A stretch of 64,000 nt of DNA from Paenibacillus humicus NBRC 102415 (GCF_004000905.1 NZ_BIMD01000007.1:1-64000), one strand, 5' to 3'; counted from the first letter of the stretch, positions 16,875-25,925 are shown. Numbers and translations are program-made. Notes: a model not told the origin generated them from the letters alone.

Positions 16875-17771
16875 CTACTTCGGGGCGGAATGGCCGAAAT
16901 GCTCCCTGGCGTACCGGATCCACTCCCGTGCGGCAAAGCTCAGGTATTGCCCCCGCCGCCAGATCATGACGATATTCCATCCGATCGACGGATTCACGAG
17001 CGGGACCGCCGCGACTCGGGAAGGGTCCAGCCTGCGGCAGATCGATTCCGGCAAGAGGGCGATGCCAAGGCCCTCGGCGGCCATCTCGTAGATGAGATCC
17101 CACTGCGAGCTTTCCATCAGGACGCGGGGACGAAAGCCGAGGGCGTCGCATTGCTCGTAGATTTTGGCGTGAAGGGCGAAGTCCTCCCGGTACATGACGA
17201 AGGCTTCCTCGCGAAGCTCCTGCAAGGACAGCTCTGGCCGTCCGGCGAGAACGTGGCCGCGCTCCATGACGACGCATAGATTCTCCTGAAGAATCGGGAA
17301 CGAGTCGAACAGATCCTCGCGTACCGGCGCCAGCACGAGGCCTGCATCCAGCAATCCTTCCGCCACCTCCGATTCCACCCGGATCGCGCCATGCTCCTCC
17401 AGTCCGATGGACAGGCCTGGATGCTCCTGCAGAAACATGCGTACGACCTTGGGAAAGACGGTGGCTCCAACCATCGGGGGCAGGCCGATGCGGATCCAGC
17501 CGCTCTTGAAGCCGGAGAGTTCGGCGAGCTCCGATTTCAGGCTTCCCGCCAGCCGGACGATGTCCTGCGATTGGGACAAGATGGCCTGGCCGGCATCCGT
17601 CAGCTTGATTTTCCGGCCATTGCGGACAAAGAGCGGCGTTCCCAGCTCCTGTTCGAGCTGGGCGATCGTCTTGCTGATCGTCGGCTGTGTGACATGAAGA
17701 GCCTCGGCGGCTCTAGTGAAGCTTTCCTGCTTGGCGATTTCGAGCATGTATTCCAGATGGCGCAGCTCCAT
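16875..17771 (-). CDS. cidR: LysR-family regulator, CidR-like
   Basis: A 298-residue LysR-type regulator. The N-terminal winged helix is MELRHLEYMLEIAKQESF followed by AAEALHVTQPTISKTIAQLE. The effector domain fills the rest. AAGGAGGAG precedes ATG 17771 on the minus strand. It is divergent from cidA/cidB with 103 bases between, and a perfect LysR-type dyad lies in that gap. CidR activates cidAB in Bacillus and Staphylococcus in response to overflow carbon metabolism such as acetate; the same role is inferred. Confidence 0.85.
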   Translation of the reverse strand: MELRHLEYMLEIAKQESFTRAAEALHVTQPTISKTIAQLEQELGTPLFVRNGRKIKLTDAGQAILSQSQDIVRLAGSLKSELAELSGFKSGWIRIGLPPMVGATVFPKVVRMFLQEHPGLSIGLEEHGAIRVESEVAEGLLDAGLVLAPVREDLFDSFPILQENLCVVMERGHVLAGRPELSLQELREEAFVMYREDFALHAKIYEQCDALGFRPRVLMESSQWDLIYEMAAEGLGIALLPESICRRLDPSRVAAVPLVNPSIGWNIVMIWRRGQYLSFAAREWIRYAREHFGHSAPK

Positions 17772-17815
17772 GGCTCCTCCTTATGTCATAGACAGATGGA
17801 ATGCGAGCGATTCCT

Positions 17816-17836
17816 ATTATTCATTTTACGTATAAT
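17816..17836. promoter_or_regulatory. LysR-type operator overlapping the cidA -10 element
   Basis: ATTAT, 11 bases, ATAAT form a perfect dyad with the T-N11-A core of LysR boxes. The right arm overlaps TATAAT at 17831-17836, the likely cidA -10 element. The matching -35 is poor, as expected for an activator-dependent promoter. Confidence 0.6.
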
Positions 17837-17874
17837 CGCATGGGGAATAAACTGGGAGCAGGAGGGATTTTGAC

Positions 17875-18255
17875 ATGAATTTCGCCAACTTGCTGCGCGG
17901 AGCTGCGCAGATGCTCTTTTTCGTCGCCATTTACGAGGCTATGACGCTGCTGTCCTCCGCCCTGTCTCTGCATATGCCGGGAAGCGTCCTGGGGCTGGCC
18001 CTCGTGTTCATTCTGCTGCGGACCGGGGTGATCAAGTTAGGCTGGATCGAGCTCGGAGCCGGATGGCTGCTCGCCGAGATGCTGCTCTTCTTCATCCCGC
18101 CTGCCGCCGGGCTCATCCAATTCGGCTCGCTGCTTGCCGGCAGCGGCCTCCAGATCCTGCTCGTCATCCTCGTCAGCAGCGTAATCGTTATGATCAGCGC
18201 GGGAGGACTTGCCCAGCTGGCAGGCCGCCGCCGGGAGAGAGCGGAAGAGCGATGA
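17875..18255 (+). CDS. cidA: Holin-like membrane protein CidA
   Basis: A 126-residue membrane protein of the CidA/LrgA family with four likely helices. The family hallmark LHMPGSVLGLALVFILL is at about residues 32-48. The C-terminus is Arg/Glu-rich. GGAGGG precedes ATG 17875. CidA/CidB proteins act in programmed lysis or in export of pyruvate and other small metabolites. Its stop overlaps the cidB start (ATGA). Confidence 0.92.
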   Translation: MNFANLLRGAAQMLFFVAIYEAMTLLSSALSLHMPGSVLGLALVFILLRTGVIKLGWIELGAGWLLAEMLLFFIPPAAGLIQFGSLLAGSGLQILLVILVSSVIVMISAGGLAQLAGRRRERAEER

Positions 18256-18938
18256 GCATTCTCGCAGCTGCCGCCTTCATCGTCATGACCGTGCTGGTGT
18301 ACGGAGGGAGCAAGCTGGCGCATCGGCGCTGGCGCAATCTGATCCTGTCTCCTTTGATATTAACGCCGGTTGCGATCATGGCCATTCTAGCCCTATGCCG
18401 GATTCCCTATGAAACCTATAACGAGGGAGGCCGCTGGCTGAGCGCTATGGTCGGTCCGGCGACGGTCGCGCTTGCCGTGCCGCTGCACAAAAATGCGGCT
18501 CTGCTGAAAAAGCATGCGCTTGAAATCTCGGCCGGGGTAGCTGCCGGCTGGATGACGGGAACGGCTGCCGCGCTCGGAATCTGCCGGCTCTTCCATCTCG
18601 ACCGCGCGCTCGCGGACTCGCTCCTGCTCCGGGCGACCACGACGCCGATCGCGCTTGCCGTCAGCGGCATGATCGGCGGAATCTCGACCTTGACCGCCGT
18701 ATTCGTTCTGATCACCGGCATTTTGGGCACGGTGCTCGGCCCGCTCGTGATCCGCTGGACGCGGATACGCAGCGAAGTGGCCCAGGGGGTGCTGATGGGC
18801 AGCAGCGCCCATACGGCCGGGGCCCACAAAGCATTCGAGCTCGGAGCCGTGCCGGGCTCCATCGCCAGCGTGTCCATGCTTTTGAGCGCGTTCCTTTCCT
18901 TGTTCCTGATTCCCCTGGTTGCCGGCTTCGCGGCTTGA
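18252..18938 (+). CDS. cidB: LrgB/CidB-family membrane protein
   Basis: A 228-residue polytopic protein and partner of CidA. Family features include YNEGGRWLSAMVGPATVALA and GSSAHTAGAHKAFELGAV near the C-terminus. ATG 18252 overlaps the cidA stop by 4 bases, so translation is coupled. An upstream open frame is a shadow of cidA. Confidence 0.93.
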   Translation: MSILAAAAFIVMTVLVYGGSKLAHRRWRNLILSPLILTPVAIMAILALCRIPYETYNEGGRWLSAMVGPATVALAVPLHKNAALLKKHALEISAGVAAGWMTGTAAALGICRLFHLDRALADSLLLRATTTPIALAVSGMIGGISTLTAVFVLITGILGTVLGPLVIRWTRIRSEVAQGVLMGSSAHTAGAHKAFELGAVPGSIASVSMLLSAFLSLFLIPLVAGFAA

Positions 18939-19038
18939 CGGAAGGGGAGAGACGGCTCCGCGGATACAGGCCGGCACGCTCTGGTTTCATATCCGGCCGG
19001 CCGCCAGGATGCAATTCCACGAGAAGACAGGAGGATGC

Positions 19039-20028
19039 ATGGGGGAGATGACAACGACGATTTATTTTTCAACGAACAAGCTGGGGGACGTAACATCGGA
19101 GCAGCTGCAGAAGGCGCTCGACCGGTTCTCGCTCGGCCGGCTTCGAGGCTGCCGCCGCACGGCGAGCGGGGCCGGAGGCCAGACGCTGTTCCTGGAGTCC
19201 GACGTAGGGGAGTTCGTGCTTAAGGGCAATCCTTTGTATAAGGGACAGCTGAGCGAGGAACGGTACTTCGTAACGGAGCTGCTGCAGCGCGGACTTCCCG
19301 TCCCGGCTCCATACCGGATGGATGAACGATCGGATATTTTCGGCTGGCCGTATGCCGTCATGCCGCGGCTGCCGGGCATCCATCCCCGGGACCTCTCGCT
19401 CGAAGACGAGGGAAGCCTGCGCAAGCTCAGCGGCATGCTGGCGCAGACGCTCCTCCGAATGCACGAATGGAAATCGGAAAGCTGCGGGGAATGGATTCCC
19501 GCCTCGGGAGAAGTCGAGCCGTTTCCTGTCTCCTACCGGGATTGGCTGTACGGGCGGATCCGCCACTGGCTTCGGGATGCGCAGAATTACGCGCCGGTGG
19601 CGGCGGAGGATTGGGCGTGGACGGAAGAAATCCTCGATGCCGCAACGGATTCCTTCGACGGCTTCGACCGGCCCGTCTATGTCATGGGAGATTTCAAGTT
19701 CGACAATCTGCTGGTCCGCCGCAACGGCGATCAGTGGGAGCTGAGCGGCCTGTTCGATTTCACAAACGGCTACTTCGGAGATGGGGCAGCCGATCTGCCC
19801 AAGATCGCGACCCAGTTCATCGACCGCGGCAGATCCGATCTCGCCGAGCGGTTCGTTCTGGCGTATCGGGACGGGCTTGCCGATAAGGAAGGGTTCGATC
19901 AGAGAATCAAGGTCCATACGCTTCATCAAAAGATTCTGGATTGGGGCTGCTTCCATGCGATCGGAGCGGTCAGCTGGAATCCGGAGTGGACGTTCCGGGA
20001 ATGGGCGTTCCGCTACATAATGCACTAA
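19039..20028 (+). CDS. Aminoglycoside-phosphotransferase-like kinase
   Basis: A 329-residue protein of the APH/choline-kinase fold. The catalytic loop is MGDFKFDNLLV (Brenner motif) and the metal site is LFDFTNG. A Lys in GEFVLKGN is the likely ATP anchor. I chose ATG 19039, just after AGGAGG; the open frame reaches 18919, inside cidB, without family similarity. Such proteins phosphorylate small hydroxyl compounds; only some are antibiotic-resistance enzymes, so the substrate is open. Confidence 0.85.
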   Translation: MGEMTTTIYFSTNKLGDVTSEQLQKALDRFSLGRLRGCRRTASGAGGQTLFLESDVGEFVLKGNPLYKGQLSEERYFVTELLQRGLPVPAPYRMDERSDIFGWPYAVMPRLPGIHPRDLSLEDEGSLRKLSGMLAQTLLRMHEWKSESCGEWIPASGEVEPFPVSYRDWLYGRIRHWLRDAQNYAPVAAEDWAWTEEILDAATDSFDGFDRPVYVMGDFKFDNLLVRRNGDQWELSGLFDFTNGYFGDGAADLPKIATQFIDRGRSDLAERFVLAYRDGLADKEGFDQRIKVHTLHQKILDWGCFHAIGAVSWNPEWTFREWAFRYIMH

Positions 20029-20061
20029 GCGCTTTCTGTCCCGGCGCCGCTTTGACCCCTC

Positions 20062-20093
20062 AAAAAACCCGCTCACCTGAGAGAGGGTTTTTT
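20062..20093 (+). terminator. Intrinsic terminator after the phosphotransferase
   Basis: AAAAAACCC pairs with GGGTTTTTT, with inner CTC/GAG pairing, 33 bases after the stop. Confidence 0.8.
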
Positions 20094-20109
20094 CCCTTCG
20101 ATTCGTGGC

Positions 20110-20138
20110 TTGACGAAACTACCTAACGCCGTTATGAT
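20110..20138 (+). promoter_or_regulatory. Sigma-A promoter of the beta-mannosidase gene
   Basis: TTGACG (20110-20115), 17 bases, TATGAT (20133-20138): one mismatch in each element at ideal spacing. Transcription would start near 20145, about 80 bases before the gene. Confidence 0.75.
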
Positions 20139-20163
20139 TGGCGCGAAATCAAGTGCGTGTTAT

Positions 20164-20181
20164 CCTAACAAACCTAACAAA
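20164..20181 (+). repeat. Adjacent direct repeats CCTAACAAA in the mannosidase leader
   Basis: Two identical 9-base units abut at 20164-20172 and 20173-20181, and a third CCTAAC lies in the promoter spacer (20122-20127). They may bind a regulator; which one is unknown. Confidence 0.4.
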
Positions 20182-20187
20182 TTAGTT

Positions 20188-20202
20188 TTGGAAGCGTTTA
20201 AA
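20188..20202 (+). promoter_or_regulatory. Candidate cre site (CcpA operator)
   Basis: TTGGAAGCGTTTAAA matches 14 of 15 positions of the cre consensus WTGNAANCGNWWNCW. It lies about 45 bases after the inferred start, where CcpA blocks elongation. Carbon catabolite repression of the mannosidase is inferred. Confidence 0.65.
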
Positions 20203-20224
20203 GCGAATAGGGAGGATTGGCATC

Positions 20225-22783
20225 ATGACATCGATCGTCATCGGAAGCTGGACGTTCAGAGCGGCTGGCCGGGAGGAAGCATGGATGGAAGCGAAAGTTC
20301 CAGGCTGTGTCCATACCGATCTGCTGCGCAACGGAAACATCGAGGATCCCTTCTATGGAACGAATGAACACCGGCTCCAGTGGATCGACAAGCAGGACTG
20401 GGAATACGCGGCTGAGTTCGACGCGGCAGCGGAGCAGCTCGACGATGACTTCGTCCAGCTCGTGTTCGAAGGACTGGATACGTACGCGGACGTTACGCTG
20501 AACGGATCCCGCCTGTTGTCGGCGGACAATATGTTCCGCATCTGGAAGGCCGAAGTGAAAGGCCTCCTCAAGGAGAGCGGCAACAAGCTCCATATCCGCT
20601 TCCGCTCGCCCGTCAACGAGGATCTGCCGAAGCTGGAGCGGCTCGGCTATGCGCTTCCGGCGACGAACGACCAGTCCGAGCTTGGCGGCCTTGGCGACAA
20701 GCGGATCAGCGTTTTCGCCCGCAAAGCCCCCTATCATTACGGCTGGGACTGGGGACCGCGCTTCGTGACGAGCGGCATTTGGCGTCCGGTCCGTCTGGAG
20801 AGCTGGTCGGGCGTCCGCATCTCCGAACTGTTCATTCGGCAGGACGCCGTCTCGGCCGAAGCGGCGGAGGTGACGGCGGTCGTCACGGTGGAAGCCGCTG
20901 CCTCGGGTCCCTCGACGATGGTTGTAACCGTAGAAGGCCGGGAGCACAGACTTGAAGCGGAGCTGGAGACGGGAGTCCAAACGCTGGAGCTCCCGATCCG
21001 GATCGAGCAGCCGCGGCTCTGGTGGAGCCGCGGGCTCGGCGAAGCGTCCCTCACGGAATTCCAGGCCAGGGTTGACAAGCAGGACGGAGCAGCCGACTCC
21101 AGGACGGTCCGGACCGGACTGCGTTCCGTCCGTCTGGTGCGCGACCGCGACGAAGCTGGCACCTCGTTTTACTTCGAGCTGAACGGCGTCGCCGTATTCG
21201 CCAAGGGAGCGAACCATATTCCGAACGACAGCTTCGTCTCGGAAGTGACGGAGGACCGTTACCGCCATGAAATCTTGTCCGCGGCCGAAGCGAACATGAA
21301 CATGCTGCGCATATGGGGCGGCGGTATTTACGAGCAGGATATTTTCTACGACCTGTGCGACGAGCACGGCATCATGGTCTGGCAGGACTTCATGTTCGCC
21401 TGCAGCATGTATCCCGGCGACGAAGCCTTCCTGGACAACGTTCGCGCGGAGGCTGAGGACAATGTCAGGCGCCTGCGCAATCATCCGTCCATCGTGCTCT
21501 GGTGCGGCAACAACGAGATCGATTCCGCCTGGGCCCACTACGACGAGAACGGCGGCTGGGGCTGGAAAAAGGACTACACGCCGGAGCAGCGGGAGAGCAT
21601 CTGGGCCGACTATGAAGCCATCTTCCACAAGCTGCTTCCGGATGCGGTAGAGCGGCTGTCGCCGGGCATCGGGTATTGGCCTTCCTCGCCGCTCATCAGC
21701 CTTACCGAGGATGCGGGCCAGCATGCCTTCCCGGAATCTGCGGCCGGGGACGTCCATTATTGGGGCGTTTGGCACGCCGTAGAGCCGTTCGAGAACTACA
21801 AGCTCAAGATCGGCCGCTTCATCAGCGAGTACGGCTTCCAGTCCTTCCCGGAATACAGATCGGTGCGCTCCTTCGCCGAGGAAGCCGATATGGAGCTGCT
21901 GTCCACCGTCATGCTCGCCCATCAGAAGAACGGAGCCGGCAACAGGCTCATCAAGGAATATATGGACATGTATTTGCCGGAGCCGAAGGACTTCCCGGCC
22001 TTCCTCTACGAGAGCCAGATTCTGCAGGCTGAAGCGATGAAGATGGCGATTGAAGCGCATCGGCGCCGCCGCCCTTACTGCATGGGCACCCTTTACTGGC
22101 AGATGAACGATTGCTGGCCGGTCGCCTCCTGGGCGGGCATGGATTATTTCGGCCGCTGGAAAGCGATGCACTATTACGCCAAGCGCAGCTTCCGGGACGT
22201 TCTGCTCTCCGCAGACAGGACCGGCACGGGAATCGATCTCCATCTGGTGAACGATTTGCAGGCATCGCTGCAAGGCACCCTCAAGGTCAGCCTGCTGGAT
22301 TTCTCCGGGCTCACGCTTGCCGAGCGCGAAGTGCCGGCTGCGGCGGCAGGAGGCCAATCGCGGCTCCTGCTCTCGCTTGCAGGCGAAGAGCTTCTGCCGG
22401 AAAGCGCTGCCTCCGATTCCGTTCTGGTGACGGCGGAGCTGGTCGCCGAAGACGGGTCGCTGCTTGCCGCAGCCTCCGCCTTCCTCGAAGGCGACCGCCA
22501 GCTTGCGCTTGCCCCGGCATCGATCCATGTGGAAGAGATCGAGGGCAGCGGCGGCAGCCGCTTCCGCGTCAGCGCCAGCCGTCTGGCTAGAGCGGTATGG
22601 CTGCAGAGCGACCGCGAAGGCATATTCAGCGACAACTTCTTCGACCTGGTGCCGGGGCGCCCGGTGACGGTGGCGTTCAAGGCGCTGAAGCCTGGCGCAG
22701 TGCGTTATGAGGCTGCCGACGCCGGGCGGGTGACGGCCTCGTCCATGGGGGATGCGGTGAAAGCCCTCGCCGCGAAAGGCTGA
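20225..22783 (+). CDS. GH2 beta-mannosidase
   Basis: An 852-residue cytoplasmic glycoside hydrolase predicted to release mannose from beta-mannosides. The start region carries the beta-mannosidase signature VPGCVHTDLLRNGNIEDPF. The general acid/base is Glu431 in WCGNNE, and the nucleophile is Glu535 in FISEYGFQS, both of clan GH-A. The immunoglobulin-like and sugar-binding domains flank the barrel. There is no signal peptide, so imported oligosaccharides are the likely substrate. GGGAGG precedes ATG 20225 by 10 bases. It is monocistronic, between a strong promoter and a terminator-like hairpin. Confidence 0.93.
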   Translation: MTSIVIGSWTFRAAGREEAWMEAKVPGCVHTDLLRNGNIEDPFYGTNEHRLQWIDKQDWEYAAEFDAAAEQLDDDFVQLVFEGLDTYADVTLNGSRLLSADNMFRIWKAEVKGLLKESGNKLHIRFRSPVNEDLPKLERLGYALPATNDQSELGGLGDKRISVFARKAPYHYGWDWGPRFVTSGIWRPVRLESWSGVRISELFIRQDAVSAEAAEVTAVVTVEAAASGPSTMVVTVEGREHRLEAELETGVQTLELPIRIEQPRLWWSRGLGEASLTEFQARVDKQDGAADSRTVRTGLRSVRLVRDRDEAGTSFYFELNGVAVFAKGANHIPNDSFVSEVTEDRYRHEILSAAEANMNMLRIWGGGIYEQDIFYDLCDEHGIMVWQDFMFACSMYPGDEAFLDNVRAEAEDNVRRLRNHPSIVLWCGNNEIDSAWAHYDENGGWGWKKDYTPEQRESIWADYEAIFHKLLPDAVERLSPGIGYWPSSPLISLTEDAGQHAFPESAAGDVHYWGVWHAVEPFENYKLKIGRFISEYGFQSFPEYRSVRSFAEEADMELLSTVMLAHQKNGAGNRLIKEYMDMYLPEPKDFPAFLYESQILQAEAMKMAIEAHRRRRPYCMGTLYWQMNDCWPVASWAGMDYFGRWKAMHYYAKRSFRDVLLSADRTGTGIDLHLVNDLQASLQGTLKVSLLDFSGLTLAEREVPAAAAGGQSRLLLSLAGEELLPESAASDSVLVTAELVAEDGSLLAAASAFLEGDRQLALAPASIHVEEIEGSGGSRFRVSASRLARAVWLQSDREGIFSDNFFDLVPGRPVTVAFKALKPGAVRYEAADAGRVTASSMGDAVKALAAKG

Positions 22784-22801
22784 GCAAGGCAGTCAGGCCG
22801 T

Positions 22802-22841
22802 GCTGTTCGGCTGTCGCTCTGACAGCGGAACAGCCCTTTTC
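22802..22841 (+). terminator. Terminator-like hairpin after the mannosidase
   Basis: GCTGTTCGGCTGTC pairs with GACAGCGGAACAGC (one mismatch) across a 5-base loop, followed by CCTTTTCC. Confidence 0.7.
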
Positions 22842-22930
22842 CCTCCATTTGTGCCCGGATACAGAACTTTCTTCCCGAAAAGCGCCAAGGCGAATAAGCT
22901 GCCGCGGCGTTTTTGGCGTCCTGTCGAACA

Positions 22931-22960
22931 TTGACGTTCTCTGACGAGTGGCGGTAAAAT
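22931..22960 (+). promoter_or_regulatory. Likely sigma-A promoter upstream of the hybrid kinase
   Basis: TTGACG, 18 bases, TAAAAT. It points at the kinase 260 bases downstream, so the transcript would have a long untranslated leader or encode a small RNA. Confidence 0.5.
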
Positions 22961-23221
22961 CCAGTAAGATCGGCTTGTTCATTTTTAAGGCATGACAGAC
23001 TTCTCCCGGGCGCTTGCGCTGGGATGGATTCAAGGATTCCGGGTAAAAAGGACGGACGGCCGGAGCGGAGATGCGCACTCCTTCATACGGTCCGCAGGGA
23101 CTAGCCCGCTAGTGGACCTATGACGCCAGCGGCGGCAATCTCCTTCATTCGTCAGGTTTCCCTTTCGAGATGCAGGTAGTACAATGTTTGCACATACGAG
23201 AAAGTTGAAAAGGAGAACCTT

Positions 23222-25228
23222 ATGAGCGAAGAGAGCCTCTTTTCCCCGATAGAACCTGACGGCAAGCGGACAAGACTCCAAGCGGAGGAGCCGGGACTGC
23301 CGCAGTACAAATCCGTCGTGCTTCATAATCCCCATCCGCTCGTCATGATGGATTCTTCCTGGAGAATCTCCATCGTGAATCCGGCGTTCACCGAGCAGCT
23401 CGGCTGGTCCCAGAATGAGGTGGCGGGCATGGATGCGATTGAATTCAGAACTCTGCTGATGCCCCAGTCGGACATCGACCTGGAACGGTTCGGCGCAGGC
23501 GGATCGGAGCCGGTCTCCTATGAAACTCAATGCCGAAGCCGGAGCGGCAAGACAATCAGCCTGGAAGTCGTCTTTTTCCCATTGAAAGCGGAAAACGGAA
23601 CCATTTGCGGATACCTGTTCTCCCTGATGGACATATCCGCCCGCAAGGAAGCCGAGCTTAAGCTGCAGGAGACGATCGAGAGATATACCTCGCTCAAGAA
23701 ATACAACCATGATGCCGTCATATCCCTGGATCTGAAGGGCTGCTTCATTCATTGCAACGCCGTCGCCGAAAGGCTGCTCGGCATGCATGCCGAAGAGCTT
23801 GTCGGCAAGGACTTTTCTCCCTTTGTCAAAGTGCCGGATATCCGCTCCGTATTGGCGGATTCGCACGAAGGCGACTCGGTTGAGCGGCGGATCAGCGAAA
23901 TCGTGAATCGCAACGGAAAGGCGGCTGAGATTCTGACCTCCGTCGCCCCGATCATCATCAACCAACGGATCATGGGCTACTATCTGATCGCCAAGGATAT
24001 CACCGAGCAGAAGAAGCTGCTCATCGAGAAGGAGGCTGCGGAGTCGACGACCCGCGCCAAAAGCGACTTCCTGGCGATGATGAGCCATGAAATCCGCACG
24101 CCGATGAACGGGGTGATCGGCATGACGCAGCTGCTGCTGGATTCGCCCGATCTGAGCGACGAGCAGCGCAGCTTTGTCGAGATCATCCGGCAGAGCGGGC
24201 AATCGCTGCTGACGATCATCAACGACATTCTGGACTTTACGAGAATCGAGGCCGGCAAGACGGCTATGGCCAAGGCTCCGTTCAGCATCCGGGAGCTCGC
24301 AGCCGAGAGCGTATCCGTCCTGATGCCGGAAATTCTCGAGAAGAGGCTGTCCATCGATTCCAAGGTCGACGGCGATGTCCCGGACATGCTGTTCGGCGAC
24401 GGGGGCAAGCTGAGGCAAGTGCTGCTGAACATGCTCGGCAATGCCGTCAAATTCACGGATTCCGGCGGTGTCAGCCTTCACATCTCGCGGAAGGAATCGA
24501 CTGGTGCCGGCGTCCTGCTCCTCATCAAGATCCGGGATACGGGAATCGGAATTCCCGCCGATGCGCTGCCGCTCCTGTTCAATCCTTTCAGCCGACTGGA
24601 CAACTTCATGACCCGCAAGGTGGAGGGCAGCGGCCTTGGCCTTGCCATATCCAAGAAGTTCGTCGAGCTGATGGGCGGAACGATCGGAGTGGAAAAGGTG
24701 GACGGGCCTGGAGCTTGCTTCGCCTTCACGGTCAAGCTGGAACGGAGCTCTGAGCAGGCGGCTCGGGCCGAACAGGCCGAAGCCGGAGCGGAAGAATCCC
24801 GTTCCTTCAAGATCCTGATCGGCGAGGATAACGAAGTGAACCAGATGGTTCTGCAGAAGATGCTGGTCAAGCTCGGCCACGAGGTGGAGGTCGTCGGCAA
24901 CGGTACGGAAGTGGTGGAAGCTTTCCGCAAGGACGACGGCGGATACGACATGATTTTCATGGATGTGCTCATGCCGGACATGGACGGGATGGAAGCGACC
25001 CGACATCTGCGCAGCCTATCGGAAAACGAGGACACGCCTTATATCGTCGCGGTTACAGCCAATGCGCTCAAAGGGGACAGGGAAGCCTGCCTAGCTGGCG
25101 GCATGAACGACTACATCAGCAAGCCGATCCGCAAGGAATCGCTCTTGCAGGCGCTGGAGCGTTACCGGCTGCAGAGGGCGAGAGGAGACAAGCATGGTCA
25201 AGACAGCAATCGGTACCGGCAAGTTTAA
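23222..25228 (+). CDS. Hybrid PAS sensor histidine kinase with receiver domain
   Basis: A 668-residue soluble hybrid kinase. Two PAS domains (~25-150 and ~155-270) sense an unknown signal. HisKA has the phospho-acceptor His289 in MMSHEIRTPMNG. The ATPase domain shows LLNMLGNAVKFTD, DTGIGIP and GSGLGLAISKK. The receiver at the C-terminus (~520-645) has acidic GEDNEVN, Asp581 in FMDVLMPD and Lys in ISKPIRK. No membrane helix is visible. AAAAGGAG precedes ATG 23222. It overlaps the next gene by 35 bases. No separate DNA-binding partner lies nearby. Confidence 0.92.
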   Translation: MSEESLFSPIEPDGKRTRLQAEEPGLPQYKSVVLHNPHPLVMMDSSWRISIVNPAFTEQLGWSQNEVAGMDAIEFRTLLMPQSDIDLERFGAGGSEPVSYETQCRSRSGKTISLEVVFFPLKAENGTICGYLFSLMDISARKEAELKLQETIERYTSLKKYNHDAVISLDLKGCFIHCNAVAERLLGMHAEELVGKDFSPFVKVPDIRSVLADSHEGDSVERRISEIVNRNGKAAEILTSVAPIIINQRIMGYYLIAKDITEQKKLLIEKEAAESTTRAKSDFLAMMSHEIRTPMNGVIGMTQLLLDSPDLSDEQRSFVEIIRQSGQSLLTIINDILDFTRIEAGKTAMAKAPFSIRELAAESVSVLMPEILEKRLSIDSKVDGDVPDMLFGDGGKLRQVLLNMLGNAVKFTDSGGVSLHISRKESTGAGVLLLIKIRDTGIGIPADALPLLFNPFSRLDNFMTRKVEGSGLGLAISKKFVELMGGTIGVEKVDGPGACFAFTVKLERSSEQAARAEQAEAGAEESRSFKILIGEDNEVNQMVLQKMLVKLGHEVEVVGNGTEVVEAFRKDDGGYDMIFMDVLMPDMDGMEATRHLRSLSENEDTPYIVAVTANALKGDREACLAGGMNDYISKPIRKESLLQALERYRLQRARGDKHGQDSNRYRQV

Positions 25229-25859
25229 GCTGGAGAAGCCGAGACTTGCAGAAGCCGGTCTCGAGCAGCCCGTTCATCCCTTGTTTGCGGATTCAGGCAG
25301 CTTTCATGAAAATCTGCTTGTACGCGAGGCGGCCGTGGAGGAACGGAATACGGAGCGCTCGGTCGCGGAACGGATTCTGTGGCAGCATGTCACGTTCACG
25401 GATTGCCGTCTAGACAGGCTGGAGCTGACGGATTGCCGGTTCGAGAATTGCGATCTGTCCAACATCCGTCTTGACGAGGCGGTGCTTCATCGGGTAGAGT
25501 TCCACAGCTGCAAGCTTGTAGGCGCGGATCTGTCGGGGGCGGTGCTGCGCAATGTTCTTTTTGAAGACTGCCAGGCGGATTATGCCTCCTTCCGGTTCGG
25601 CAGCTTCAAGCAGGTCAAGTTCAGCGGCAGCAGCTTGAACCATGCGGACTTGTACCGGTCGGAGCTGTCCAAGACGGTATTCGAGGACGTACAGCTGGAC
25701 AAGGCCCAGCTGTCCGGAACCCGCCTGTCCGGAATCGATCTCAGCTCCTGCGAGTTCCATCATCTCGGCGTCGAGATGGAGGATCTGAAGGGCTGCATCA
25801 TCGCGCCTGCCCAGGCGATCCTGTTCACGAGAATTTTCGGACTGGTCGTCAAGGAGTAG
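25194..25859 (+). CDS. Pentapeptide-repeat protein
   Basis: A 221-residue protein in which residues ~55-195 follow the A(D/N)LXX-type five-residue rhythm (for example CRLDRLELTDCRFENCDLSN). This folds into a right-handed beta-helix. Some family members (Qnr, MfpA) protect DNA gyrase from quinolones, but most have no known role. ATG 25194, after GAGGAGA, lies inside the end of the hybrid kinase gene. The two are co-transcribed and probably translationally coupled. Confidence 0.87.
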   Translation: MVKTAIGTGKFKLEKPRLAEAGLEQPVHPLFADSGSFHENLLVREAAVEERNTERSVAERILWQHVTFTDCRLDRLELTDCRFENCDLSNIRLDEAVLHRVEFHSCKLVGADLSGAVLRNVLFEDCQADYASFRFGSFKQVKFSGSSLNHADLYRSELSKTVFEDVQLDKAQLSGTRLSGIDLSSCEFHHLGVEMEDLKGCIIAPAQAILFTRIFGLVVKE

Positions 25860-25880
25860 CCTCCTGCCCAGAGCATGAAG

Positions 25881-25925
25881 AAGGACCGGACGCGATCAGA
25901 CATGCTCGCGTCCGGTCCTTTTTTT
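25881..25925. terminator. Bidirectional terminator between convergent genes
   Basis: AAGGACCGGACGCGA pairs perfectly with TCGCGTCCGGTCCTT across a 10-base loop, followed by TTTTT. It separates the pentapeptide gene from the aminopeptidase on the opposite strand. Confidence 0.9.

Larger units (their letters stand above)
22784..23221. other. Gene-free stretch with a promoter and long leader
   Basis: No protein-coding gene was seen. The stretch holds the mannosidase terminator, a likely sigma-A promoter (22931-22960) and about 255 bases of leader before the hybrid kinase. I recognise no riboswitch class in it. Confidence 0.5.
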
